Positions 1 through 7,782 are shown, numbered from the stretch's first letter. The stretch is 16,272 nucleotides of DNA from DATDCV01 sp036524155 (GCA_036524155.1 DATDCV010000239.1:1-16272), one strand, 5' to 3'. The notes: generated from the sequence alone by a model not told the origin. Program-made: numbers and translations.

Positions 1-326
1 GTTTTGATTCGTTCCGAATCGACGCCACCGAAGGCCAGCACAGCCGCCGCGAAGACCTCTCCGGGCCCGGGCTCTTGCAGGGCTTTCTGGCAAAGCTGCC
101 AGCCAAACTGGCCGGCGATGCGCAAACCGTCCAGATGTGCCTCGACACGCTCGTCTAACCGGGCGAGGTCCTTCAACCGGTAGTTGGGGGCGGCAACCGC
201 GCGGTCGCGCTGGGTCCAAAGGAAAGCCGCTTCCTCGGCATGCTGCTCGACCACCACCTCATTGATCATGGCCGAAATTTCCTCCGGCCGGAATCCGATG
301 GGACGTTGGACCGCCGAGGCATTCAT
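1..326 (-). CDS. TIGR02270-type HEAT-repeat T6SS-associated protein (partial, C-terminus off window)
   Basis: The reading frame stays open on the minus strand from an ATG at 324-326 to the left window edge, giving the first 108 residues. The N-terminus reads as a TIGR02270-family protein: VVVEQHAEEAAFLWTQRD, then a YRLKDLARLDERVEAHLDGL segment, then GEVFAAAVLAFGG. Members of this family are typically longer HEAT-like repeat proteins encoded in T6SS loci near vgrG; their biochemical role is not established. The start overlaps the stop of the upstream DUF6484 gene as TGATG, which supports this start and translational coupling. An internal ATG at 267-269 (MINEVVVEQ) is a possible alternative start. 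Family assignment comes from recalled sequence signatures. The missing C-terminus prevents any check of repeat number. Confidence 0.8.
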   Translation of the reverse strand, partial: MNASAVQRPIGFRPEEISAMINEVVVEQHAEEAAFLWTQRDRAVAAPNYRLKDLARLDERVEAHLDGLRIAGQFGWQLCQKALQEPGPGEVFAAAVLAFGGVDSERIK

Positions 327-877
327 CAGTTAATCTGGACCGAACCTCCTTTGATGCGGTTGACGCCGTTAGAACGGCTCAGCAAGTACTCGCCGTTGAT
401 GAGGACTTTCCCGGCGCGCGTTAGAGTAATGCTCGCCTTGCCGCAGCGCAGAACGATTTCGTTTTCTGCGGAAAGGGTCACCTGTTTGCCGTCCAGGCTC
501 ACGTCGACGGAGCGAGGTTCGATATGCGGGTTCCCAGGCACAGCCGGCTGCAAGAGTCCCAGCACGATGGGACGCGACAAATCTCCGTTCTCGAAGATCA
601 GCACCGCCTCTCGCCCGATATCCGATTTTGAAACGGCGCAGGTATGTCGGGCGACAATCGAGTTTGGCTGGGAGTTTCCAGAAAACTCGACCAGCGGAAG
701 ACCTGAAGTGGCAATCCCGGCCAATTTGCCCACGATTATCGCGGGAGAGCCTGAAGCCTTGCCTTTGGTTGCGGATTCTGACAGCAGATAGGCCGCCGCG
801 CCGAGCCAATCCGCTTCCGGGGACGTCGACGAAGCCGTGGCAGCTTCTTCCACCAGTGTAGTATCGCTCGCACTCAT
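326..877 (-). CDS. DUF6484-type VgrG-associated protein
   Basis: This 183-residue protein is encoded 30 bp downstream of vgrG and overlaps the next gene by one base. Residues about 44-110 carry the pattern expected of the DUF6484 domain: IIVGKLAGI, SGLPLVEFSGN, a conserved Ala-Arg, then GREAVLIFENGD and PIVLGLL. The fold is probably an OB-like beta barrel related to the gp5/VgrG region, which is inference. Residues about 125-183 form alternating beta-strand sequence ending LLSRSNGVNRIKGGSVQIN. Residues 140-165 resemble the last part of the VgrG needle (see findings). The first 40 residues are low-complexity and look disordered. No signal peptide is visible and no good Shine-Dalgarno precedes the start, consistent with coupling to vgrG. 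Likely role: a spike adaptor or tip component. The exact function is unknown. Confidence 0.75.
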   Translation of the reverse strand: MSASDTTLVEEAATASSTSPEADWLGAAAYLLSESATKGKASGSPAIIVGKLAGIATSGLPLVEFSGNSQPNSIVARHTCAVSKSDIGREAVLIFENGDLSRPIVLGLLQPAVPGNPHIEPRSVDVSLDGKQVTLSAENEIVLRCGKASITLTRAGKVLINGEYLLSRSNGVNRIKGGSVQIN

Positions 878-907
878 AGCTTTGTGGAATTCAGTCCGTC
901 CAACGCG

Positions 908-3109
908 TCAGTTCTGTTTAATGTTATTCGCTTTCATGGTGATGTCCTTGTCCGACTTCACCTTGATGTCACCGGAACCCTGGATAGTAATATCTTTGCC
1001 TTTGATTTGAATGGTGCCGTCCTTCTTCATGTGAATGGACGCCTCTCCGGTCTTGATGGCGATTTCATCGGCGGCTTCAATCGCCAGAACTTTGCCGACC
1101 TTCAGCGTATCGTTTTTTCCGACGGAAGTGGAACGGTCGCCGCTGATATTGTCGGTCTGGTTTTTGCCGATCGTGTTGTTCTGGTTGGCGCCGACATCAG
1201 TCGATTGGTTGATGCCGACATTCGTGGTTTGGCTGGCGCCCACGGTGATGGCCTGGACTGCGCCGACGGAAATTGTTTGCGCAGCTCCGACGGTAATCTC
1301 CTGCGCCGCGCCCACCGTGATGGCTTCGTTCACGCCCACGGTGTGCGTGCGCATCAGCGCGACGGTCACCGTCTCGTTCGACCCCACGGTGCGCGTGCGA
1401 TTGGCCGCCACATCGATGCTTTCGTTGGCCCCCACCTTTTCGGTCCGATTGGCGCCGATGGTGATGTCCTCATTCACCCCGACCTTTTCCGTCCGATTGT
1501 TGCCAATGGTGATCTTTTCGTCGTGGCCGACGTCTTCGGTGCGGTCGTGCCCTACACTCGTTGTCTCGTCGTTTTCGACGACATTGTCCTGGTTTTTCTC
1601 GGCGTGGATGTAAACCTGTTCACTGCCTTTCTTGTCCTCGAACCGGATCTCATTGAAGTTGGCGGTGCTGCCGCCTTTGCTGGAGCGGCTTTTGAGGCCG
1701 CTTTGAGTTTTGTTGGCCGGCAGCCCGTAAGGCGGCACCTGGTCGGCATTGTAAACCCTGCCGGTGATGATCGGCCGGTCGGGATCGCCTTCGAGAAACT
1801 CGACAATCACCTCCTGGCCGATGCGGGGAATGTGAATGGAGCCCCATTGTTTTCCGGCCCAATGCTGGGAAACGCGCACCCAACAGGACGAATCCTGATC
1901 TTTCTTATCGTGGCGGTCCCAGTGGAAATGGAGTTTGACTCGGGCGTGCTCGTCGGTGTGAATTTCCTCGCCGCCGGGTCCGACGACGATGGCGGTTTGC
2001 GGGCCCTGAACAATCGGCTTGGGGGTGGAGCGTTCGGGCCGGAATTGCTGCGTCTTCTGGATCACGCTGAAGCGGCAGGAGAAAAACTCGCCGCCGCTTT
2101 CCGCGCCGCCGGCCGCGTACTCCCCGGCATCCACCTGCATGCCCACAGCGGTGACTAGATATTCGCGGTTCTGGTCCTTGCGGGGATGGTTCTTGAGTTT
2201 GAACACGGAACCAGCCGCCAGCCCGCGCGCGCTCGCGGTGCCGTGGAACGACTCGTACTGGCTCTGCAACTCGTTGATGCGTGCATCCGTCAGGCGCTGG
2301 CCTTCGCCATGGTCGATATATTCTCCCGGATAGTCGTAGATTTCGTAATCGGCTTTGCCATAAGGGCGGGAGATGTTGGAGGAAGCCAGCAGCGAAGCTT
2401 TCGGTTTTTTGAAGTCGAAATCGGTCAGGGCGTATTTGACCGGCTGCAACTCTTTCTCAACCGTCCAGTCAGTAATCACCTCGCGGCCTTCGCCGCCGGA
2501 CTCGAGTTCGTGGAAGGTGATGTCGGCATAGCCGGGGAACGGGTTGTGCGCACTGATCGAGTCGGCCAGCACCAGGGTGTGCTTGCCGTCCGCGTGCTCG
2601 AAGTAATAGTAGATGCCTTCTTGCTCCATCAGCCGACTGACGAAGTTGAACGCGGTCTCCCGATACTGAACGCAATATTCCCACTTGGGATAACTGGCAG
2701 TGAGCTTGAGCTTGTAGTCGGAAAAGCCGTACAACTTGAAGGTTTCCTCGATGATATCCGGGACGGTTTTTTCCTGAAAAATGCGGCAATCGGAGGTGCG
2801 CGTGAGCAGCCAGAGCCAAGGCACAATAGTGGCTTGGTACCTGGCGTAGCCGCCTTGGTTCGTTACCTGCACCATCCGCGAGACGAAGCCATGAAAGTAA
2901 CGCTTCTCCTTCTTGCCCACGTCCAGCCGGATCGTGGCGTCGTGGCCGACTACTTTATCGAGGTCAACCTCTCCATTTTCGCTGCAGAGTTCCACTTCGA
3001 TCTGAAACAGGCGGCTGATATGCTCCTGGAGCGACATGGACCGCAGCAGCAGCACGTCCGGCCCCAAGGCCGTTTTAATGCCGATCAGACGCGTATCCTG
3101 TTTTGACAT
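908..3109 (-). CDS. vgrG: T6SS spike protein VgrG (TssI) with long octapeptide-repeat needle
   Basis: This 733-residue protein is the trimeric spike on the Hcp tube that pierces target membranes and carries effectors. Residues about 1-350 are the gp27-like (phage GPD) part, with QYRETAFNFVSRLMEQEGIYYYF at about 148-170 as its hallmark. Residues about 372-460 are the gp5-like OB fold with the signature GPGGEEIHTDEHARVKLHFH and then SQHWAGKQWGSIHIPRIGQE. From residue 511 to 670 come 20 uninterrupted octads, mostly V/I-G-x-N/A-x-x-x-T, a gp5-type triple-stranded beta-helix needle. Residues 671-733 are further beta strands (DGTIQIKGKDI, GDIKVKSDKDI) ending in KQN with no appended toxin domain, so cargo must be carried by docking or adaptors. 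The start is the only sensible ATG; no clear Shine-Dalgarno is seen. The metallopeptidase gene lies 221 bp upstream and the DUF6484 gene 30 bp downstream. Confidence 0.97.
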   Translation of the reverse strand: MSKQDTRLIGIKTALGPDVLLLRSMSLQEHISRLFQIEVELCSENGEVDLDKVVGHDATIRLDVGKKEKRYFHGFVSRMVQVTNQGGYARYQATIVPWLWLLTRTSDCRIFQEKTVPDIIEETFKLYGFSDYKLKLTASYPKWEYCVQYRETAFNFVSRLMEQEGIYYYFEHADGKHTLVLADSISAHNPFPGYADITFHELESGGEGREVITDWTVEKELQPVKYALTDFDFKKPKASLLASSNISRPYGKADYEIYDYPGEYIDHGEGQRLTDARINELQSQYESFHGTASARGLAAGSVFKLKNHPRKDQNREYLVTAVGMQVDAGEYAAGGAESGGEFFSCRFSVIQKTQQFRPERSTPKPIVQGPQTAIVVGPGGEEIHTDEHARVKLHFHWDRHDKKDQDSSCWVRVSQHWAGKQWGSIHIPRIGQEVIVEFLEGDPDRPIITGRVYNADQVPPYGLPANKTQSGLKSRSSKGGSTANFNEIRFEDKKGSEQVYIHAEKNQDNVVENDETTSVGHDRTEDVGHDEKITIGNNRTEKVGVNEDITIGANRTEKVGANESIDVAANRTRTVGSNETVTVALMRTHTVGVNEAITVGAAQEITVGAAQTISVGAVQAITVGASQTTNVGINQSTDVGANQNNTIGKNQTDNISGDRSTSVGKNDTLKVGKVLAIEAADEIAIKTGEASIHMKKDGTIQIKGKDITIQGSGDIKVKSDKDITMKANNIKQN
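1100..1579 (-). repeat. 20 tandem degenerate 24-bp repeats encoding VgrG octads
   Basis: This block inside vgrG encodes residues 511-670 as exactly 20 octapeptides with no indel, so the DNA has a 24-bp period over 480 bp. Typical units are VGHDRTED, VGANESID, VGVNEAIT and VGAAQTIS. The repeat also keeps antisense frames open, which explains a long plus-strand open frame over this region that is not a gene. Confidence 0.9.
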
Positions 3110-3199
3110 GGCGATGGTTGGGAGTAGAGGTATTGTGCCAAATCAGCCGAAAGGAGTCAAATCCGGTCCGTTCCTGAAAGAACAAACAGCCATCAACTC

Positions 3200-3338
3200 T
3201 CCCCATGAGCCTGGTCGCGAAAGGTGAAAGGACCTCCTCTCCCCCAATCCTCTCCTCCACAGGAGGAGAGGGAGACCGACACCGACGGTTCGAGGGTCAA
3301 AAGCGCGAAAGTTCGTTTCGAGAACTGTTTTCATGGGA
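3200..3338. repeat. Palindromic intergenic element (possible dispersed repeat)
   Basis: The gap between the metallopeptidase gene and vgrG holds a perfect 10-bp stem at 3249-3258 and 3262-3271 (CCTCTCCTCC / GGAGGAGAGG) with a 3-base loop. Further out, TCCCCATGA at 3200-3208 and TCATGGGA at 3331-3338 form an imperfect terminal inverted pair, the right arm overlapping the TGA stop of the metallopeptidase gene. The pyrimidine/purine composition is unlike the flanking genes. It looks like a non-coding interspersed element of the kind seen in Verrucomicrobiota genomes. This is inferred, since only one copy is visible here. It could fold in the mRNA between effector and vgrG and change relative expression, but no T-tract follows that would make a standard intrinsic terminator. 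Confidence 0.5.
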
Positions 3339-3795
3339 CCGACTTGCCGTACGCCGCGTTCTCGAAAGCAAATCCCGCTTCGGCCTTTTCGGCCTTGCCA
3401 TGGCGATAATGGCCGACGTGGCAAAGCTCGTGCAACAGCGTCACGCCCACGATGTAAACGTTCTTTCCTTTCGCGTTCTTGCCCACGCCGAGCCCGTCGG
3501 GCGAAGTCTCGAAATCCTTCACGGTTCCCTCGTCGATCTCAATTTGGTTGTGTTTTGCCTTCCGGGTGCAGCCGTAGGCACTGGGCACGCCGCACTGGCC
3601 GCCCGAGAGGTCGGTGATGACGATCAAAGGTTCGTGGCCCCAGCGCAACGCGTGCCGGCTTTCGGCGTCCGTGAGGTGGCCCTTGGTTTTCAGGTTATGC
3701 ATGACCGATGGCACGTAGATCAGGTCGGGCACGTCATGCCGAACATAATGGGCAAACTTTGGGTATTTTTTGATATCGGCCGCTGTCATCTTCAT
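3331..3795 (-). CDS. HExxH zinc-metallopeptidase-like protein, candidate T6SS effector (Tox-MPTase3-like)
   Basis: This 154-residue protein has the zinc-protease motif HELCH at residues 122-126, in the context VTLLHELCHVGHYRHG, followed by EAGFAFENAAYG at 139-150. Glu145 or Glu139 could be the third zinc ligand. The middle has CGVPSAYGCT and NQIEIDEGTVKDFE. The order, IxID...VxxFE, then HExxH, then ExGxxFExxAYG, matches what I recall of the Tox-MPTase3 polymorphic-toxin peptidase domain. No signal peptide or membrane helix is visible, as expected for T6SS cargo loaded in the cytoplasm. The start ATG has an AGG-type ribosome site (GCAGGTAGTT) just upstream. The gene lies between clpV and vgrG, a usual cargo position. 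The target is unknown and no adjacent immunity gene is seen. It could instead be a housekeeping peptidase, but its location argues against that. Confidence 0.72.
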   Translation of the reverse strand: MKMTAADIKKYPKFAHYVRHDVPDLIYVPSVMHNLKTKGHLTDAESRHALRWGHEPLIVITDLSGGQCGVPSAYGCTRKAKHNQIEIDEGTVKDFETSPDGLGVGKNAKGKNVYIVGVTLLHELCHVGHYRHGKAEKAEAGFAFENAAYGKSVP

Positions 3796-3934
3796 AACTA
3801 CCTGCTTTCAGCTAACGGCTTTGTTATGGGCTCGCCTGGCGTCCGATCGGGGGACCGGGCTCCCTTGGCTCAAGGTTCGGTGTAATGCCGTTTTTTGGTG
3901 GTGAAATTCTCACAGCAAGCCGGGGTGCGGATGT

Positions 3935-6736
3935 TTAATCGAATTTGAAGGCAAAGTTCCCGTCTTTTGCGCTTACCTGCACTCCCTTTAGCTCGGCGCC
4001 CGCCGCCATGCGCGAGAGAAATTCGCGGCCGATTTCGGGCAAGATGGTGTTGGTGATCAGAGCATCCACCATGCGGGCGCCGCGTTCCAATTCGGTGCAT
4101 CGCTGGCCGATCAGCTCCGGCACGCTCGCGTCGTAGGTGAAGGGGATCTTGTGATTCTCCCGCACGCGCTTTTCCACGCGGGAGAGGTTGAGTCTGATGA
4201 TGCGGTGGAGCACCTCTTTGCTGATCGGATAAAACGGCACCACGACCAGCCGGTTCAACAGCGCATCGGGGAAGACCTTGGTGAGCGGGGCGCGCATGGC
4301 TTTTTCGAGGCCCTCGGCGGTGGGCATCAGCTCGGGGTCTTTGCACATATTAATGATCACTTCCTGCGAGGCATTGCTGGTCAAGATGAGGATCGTGTTT
4401 TTGAAATCAATGTAACGGCCCTCGGCATCCTCCATCCACCCCTTGTCAAACACCTGGAAGAAAATCTCGTGGACATCCGGGTGGGCTTTCTCGACTTCAT
4501 CCAACAGCACCACGCTGTAAGGACGGCGCCGGACGGCTTCGGTGAGAACGCCTCCTTCGCCATACCCCACATAACCGGGCGGAGAACCTTTGAGTGTGCT
4601 GACCGTGTGGGCCTCCTGAAATTCGCTCATGTTGATCGAAATCAGGTTTTGTTCGCCGCCATATAACGCCTCGGCGAGAGTCAAGGCGGTCTCCGTCTTT
4701 CCCGTGCCGCTCGGCCCGACCAACATGAAGACGCCGATGGGCCGGCTGGGGTTATCCAGCCGGGCGCGGCTGGTGTGAATCCGGCGAGCGATCATTTCCA
4801 GGGCGTGGCGCTGACCGATCACGCGCCGCTCCAAAATGTCCGCCAGGCCCAGCACCTGCTCGATCTCGTTCTTGACCATGCGCCCTACCGGGATCCCGGT
4901 CCAATCCGCCACCACGCTGGCAATCGCGTTGGCATCGACGCTGGGGAAAATGAGCGGCGATTCCCCCTGAAATTCTTTGAGCTTGTTTTGGACTTGCTTG
5001 AGCTCCGCCAGGAGTTTGTCCCGTTCTTCCGGGGTCAAGTCGCCATTCGGGGCTTTGGGCGTCGGAGTCGACTGGGCCGGTGCGGCTGCGGGCGCGCCGG
5101 CCGTGCCGCGGTTCGGGACCGCACCCGTACCGGCGACAGTCGGCACGGATTCCCCGGATTGTTTGAGAGCATCGTCCGGGCCCACGCCGCCGGCGCGGAG
5201 CTTAGAGCGCAGGTCCAGGACTTTGCCCACCAGATCTTTTTCTTCGTTCCAATGTTTTTCCAGGCCGGCCAGGGCGTTCTTCTCCTGAGCCAGTTTCTCG
5301 TCAATTTCGGCCATACGCGCCTGGTGCTCGAGGCCGGTGGCGGTCTCGCGGTTCAGGATGCCCTGCTCGGTCTCGAGAGCCTGGATCCGACGGCGGCAAT
5401 CATCAACCTCAGGAGGAACGGCGTGCTGGCTGACGGCAACACGCGCCGACGCGGTGTCGATCAGGCTCACCGCCTTGTCGGGCAACTGGCGTCCGGCAAT
5501 GTAGCGATGGGACAGCTTGACGGCGGCTTCGATCGCCTCATCCAGGACCTGGACTTTGTGGTGCTTTTCAAAAGGCACCATGACGGCGCGCATCATCCGG
5601 ATGCACCTCGGTTCATCCGGTTCCTCGACCTTAACGACCTGGAAGCGGCGGGTAAGGGCCGGATCCTTCTCGATATGGCGCTTGTATTCGTCCCAGGTGG
5701 TCGCGGCTAAAGTCCGGAGGGTGCCACGCGCGAGGGCAGGCTTGAGCAGGTTGGCGGCATCACCCGCTCCGCCGCCGCCGGCGCCCATCAGAGTATGGGC
5801 TTCGTCAATGAAGAGAATAACCGGCTTGGGCGAGGCCTGGATTTCATCGATGACGCCACGCAAACGCTGCTCGAACTCGCCCTTCATGCTGGCGCCGGCC
5901 TGGAGCAGCCCAAGGTCCAACGCGCGGACGCTGACTTCCCTGAGCGCCGGCGGCACGTCGCCCGCGAGAATACGGTGGACAAAACCTTCGACGACTGCCG
6001 TTTTGCCAACGCCGGCCTCACCGGTGAGGATCGGATTATTCTGCCGGCGGCGCATCAGGATATCGACGCATTGACGAATTTCCTCGTCGCGGCCGACGAT
6101 GGGGTCGATTTCGCCTTTGCGTGCTTTCTCTGTGAGGTCAGTCGTGAACCGGCGGAGCGCTTCCTGTTTGCCCATTTCGGCGGGCGGCAGGGCGCCGCTG
6201 GTTTCGCCCGCCTCGGCGCCCGCGCTGAGGCCCGAGCCATCGCTGGCGCGCATCGAATCTTCCGGGGAACCAGCCACGATCTTCGCGAACTCATCCGTGA
6301 GCTGTTCGGCCTTTATTTTGGAAAACTCGCGGGAAAGTCCCAGGAAAACGTTGCGCAGCGACTCAGTCTTGAGGAAGGCGACGATGAGAAAACCGGAGCG
6401 AACCTGGGACTCGCCAAAGAGCAGGTTTCCGTAGACAAAAGCCCGCTCGAGAACCGTTTCTATGTGCGGGGAAAAGTCATTGATGGCCGTCGCGCCTCGC
6501 GGCAAGCGGTCCAGGACCGCAACCAGGTCGGCTGCCAAGCGCGAGGCGTCGAGGCCGAAGTGTTTGATGATGCGCAAGACGTCCGAGTCCTGGTGCTGGA
6601 GCAACTGGTAGAGCCAGTGGACGATCTCGATGTTCGGGTTGCCGCGCATCTTGCAGAAGATGGTGGCCGATTCGATGGATTTGTAGCCGAGCGGGTTGAG
6701 TTTGCCGAAGAGTGTAGCGCGTTTTATGTCAGCCAT
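3935..6736 (-). CDS. clpV: T6SS sheath-disassembly AAA+ ATPase ClpV (TssH)
   Basis: This 933-residue protein is a two-ring ClpB-class ATPase that unfolds contracted TssB/TssC sheath for reuse. Residues about 1-160 form the Clp_N domain that would bind sheath. The first AAA+ domain has Walker A GEAGVGKT at 239-246 and Walker B ILFIDEAHT at 307-315. The second has GPSGTGKT at 674-681 and SVVLLDEVEKAH at 741-752, followed by the ClpB-type C-terminal small domain. A coiled-coil middle segment (about 445-515) is followed by a low-complexity Pro/Ala/Gly/Thr-rich stretch at about 515-565 before the TPEERDKLLAELK helix. Overall length is close to normal for ClpV (about 850-930). Location between tssG (23 bp upstream) and the spike module separates it from housekeeping ClpB. 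All catalytic motifs are intact. Confidence 0.97.
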   Translation of the reverse strand: MADIKRATLFGKLNPLGYKSIESATIFCKMRGNPNIEIVHWLYQLLQHQDSDVLRIIKHFGLDASRLAADLVAVLDRLPRGATAINDFSPHIETVLERAFVYGNLLFGESQVRSGFLIVAFLKTESLRNVFLGLSREFSKIKAEQLTDEFAKIVAGSPEDSMRASDGSGLSAGAEAGETSGALPPAEMGKQEALRRFTTDLTEKARKGEIDPIVGRDEEIRQCVDILMRRRQNNPILTGEAGVGKTAVVEGFVHRILAGDVPPALREVSVRALDLGLLQAGASMKGEFEQRLRGVIDEIQASPKPVILFIDEAHTLMGAGGGGAGDAANLLKPALARGTLRTLAATTWDEYKRHIEKDPALTRRFQVVKVEEPDEPRCIRMMRAVMVPFEKHHKVQVLDEAIEAAVKLSHRYIAGRQLPDKAVSLIDTASARVAVSQHAVPPEVDDCRRRIQALETEQGILNRETATGLEHQARMAEIDEKLAQEKNALAGLEKHWNEEKDLVGKVLDLRSKLRAGGVGPDDALKQSGESVPTVAGTGAVPNRGTAGAPAAAPAQSTPTPKAPNGDLTPEERDKLLAELKQVQNKLKEFQGESPLIFPSVDANAIASVVADWTGIPVGRMVKNEIEQVLGLADILERRVIGQRHALEMIARRIHTSRARLDNPSRPIGVFMLVGPSGTGKTETALTLAEALYGGEQNLISINMSEFQEAHTVSTLKGSPPGYVGYGEGGVLTEAVRRRPYSVVLLDEVEKAHPDVHEIFFQVFDKGWMEDAEGRYIDFKNTILILTSNASQEVIINMCKDPELMPTAEGLEKAMRAPLTKVFPDALLNRLVVVPFYPISKEVLHRIIRLNLSRVEKRVRENHKIPFTYDASVPELIGQRCTELERGARMVDALITNTILPEIGREFLSRMAAGAELKGVQVSAKDGNFAFKFD

Positions 6737-6759
6737 AGTCGAGAATCAGGTTGTCGGGT

Positions 6760-7782
6760 TCATCCGGCGGCGGCGGGTTCGAGGATCAGGTCCTCGGCGT
6801 TACGCCCAAACGGCAGCGTCTTCAACCACGTGGTCCAGCCGAGGCGTCCGGCCACACCGATTTGGATCGCCGGGACTTCCTCTTTAGCCAGCACTAACTG
6901 GACATCCCAGGAATAATGTTCGCCGGCGTATTGCCGGACCCAATCCCGGAGCCGGCGGAAAGAGGATCCCGTGGGCAGCATGCGCTCGTATTCGGCCAGG
7001 CTCAACGGCCCAAGCCGCAGCCGGAAATGAAGCTGGCAGGTCCAGAAGCGGGACCCCAGGATTACCGAGGCCCCCAGGGTGCCGGTCTCGGATGATACTC
7101 CCAGCCTGCACACGGATTCCGCCGGCAACTTCAGCCAGCGCCGGACGAAAGTCTGCAGTTCCGTGCGCAGCCCGAAGAACTCCTGGACGATCGCTTCCAA
7201 CCCTTCGGCATTGCGCGTCTGCTGGGCCAGACGGCCAGCGAAATAGAGTTTGGCGCGGTCGGGCACGCTCTCGCGCTGGAGGAGACTGTCCATGCCCAGA
7301 CCAACCAGGCTGGCCATAAATTCAGACCAGTGCTGGCCGTCGGGCCGATCAAAATCGACGGTTTTCTGCGCGTCGGCCCAGGCGCGGAAAAAGAAAGAGA
7401 TGAGCCGGTGATGAAAGACGTTGCAGAACGCCGCGAAAGTGGCGTCGCCATGGTGAAGAACCCGCTCGCGGGCGTACTCGGTGTAGCACAGCGGCAAGGG
7501 CCCGTTGGGGCCGAGCAGGCCGAAGTGCCTGGAGTAGAGCACGGGCGCCCGGTCGGGGACCTTATGCTGGAGGCTCTCGAGAGTTGCCGGCGCAAAATCA
7601 AGGGAGGGGCTTTGCGCGAACCGGAGCGGGTCCTGGGCCGGAGACCAGGAATGCCCGATCCGGGGCAGGTCGGGGTAGCAACTCTGCAGCCGCCGCACGG
7701 CCGCGAAGAAGTCGAACGCAAACGGCTTGTCGGCCAATTTGGCGATTACAGAATCTGGCGTTGGCCCAGGCGGATTGGCCAT
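6760..7782 (-). CDS. tssG: T6SS baseplate protein TssG (ImpH/VasB)
   Basis: This 340-residue protein is a baseplate wedge component that forms a complex with TssF and TssE. Family features visible are an N-terminal FAFDFFAAVRRLQ helix at about 21-33, RFAQSPSLDFAP at 54-65, GLLGPNGPLPLCYTEYARER at 88-107, and FHHRLISFFFRAWADAQK at 123-140. The LxPTGSSFxRLRDWVR element is near the C-terminus. Length is normal (about 300-350). The ATG at 7780-7782 lies inside the 3' end of tssF, giving a 37-bp overlap, so its translation is probably coupled to tssF. It ends with Ala/Gly-rich residues 23 bp before clpV. No signal peptide or membrane segment is present, as expected. Confidence 0.93.
   Translation of the reverse strand: MANPPGPTPDSVIAKLADKPFAFDFFAAVRRLQSCYPDLPRIGHSWSPAQDPLRFAQSPSLDFAPATLESLQHKVPDRAPVLYSRHFGLLGPNGPLPLCYTEYARERVLHHGDATFAAFCNVFHHRLISFFFRAWADAQKTVDFDRPDGQHWSEFMASLVGLGMDSLLQRESVPDRAKLYFAGRLAQQTRNAEGLEAIVQEFFGLRTELQTFVRRWLKLPAESVCRLGVSSETGTLGASVILGSRFWTCQLHFRLRLGPLSLAEYERMLPTGSSFRRLRDWVRQYAGEHYSWDVQLVLAKEEVPAIQIGVAGRLGWTTWLKTLPFGRNAEDLILEPAAAG

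Noticed and set aside
1100..1579. 24-bp periodic repeats considered as a CRISPR array or minisatellite
   Set aside because: The repeats are degenerate, in frame, have no spacers, and encode a gp5-like octad needle in VgrG.
884..2158. Long 424-codon plus-strand open frame opposite vgrG
   Set aside because: It lies fully antisense to the well-supported vgrG. Its openness follows from the 24-bp repeat and GC-rich codon bias, and its translation resembles no family.
3205..3885. Plus-strand open frame of 226 codons as a possible immunity gene for the metallopeptidase
   Set aside because: It is mostly the antisense of the metallopeptidase gene and begins inside the palindromic element; codon pattern and composition do not look coding.
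3796..3934. Gap between clpV and the metallopeptidase gene examined for a small immunity gene or promoter
   Set aside because: No open frame with a ribosome site and no convincing promoter or strong hairpin was seen.
5795..6916. Plus-strand open frame of 373 codons opposite clpV
   Set aside because: It is antisense to ClpV, which has intact ATPase motifs; there is no recognisable protein.
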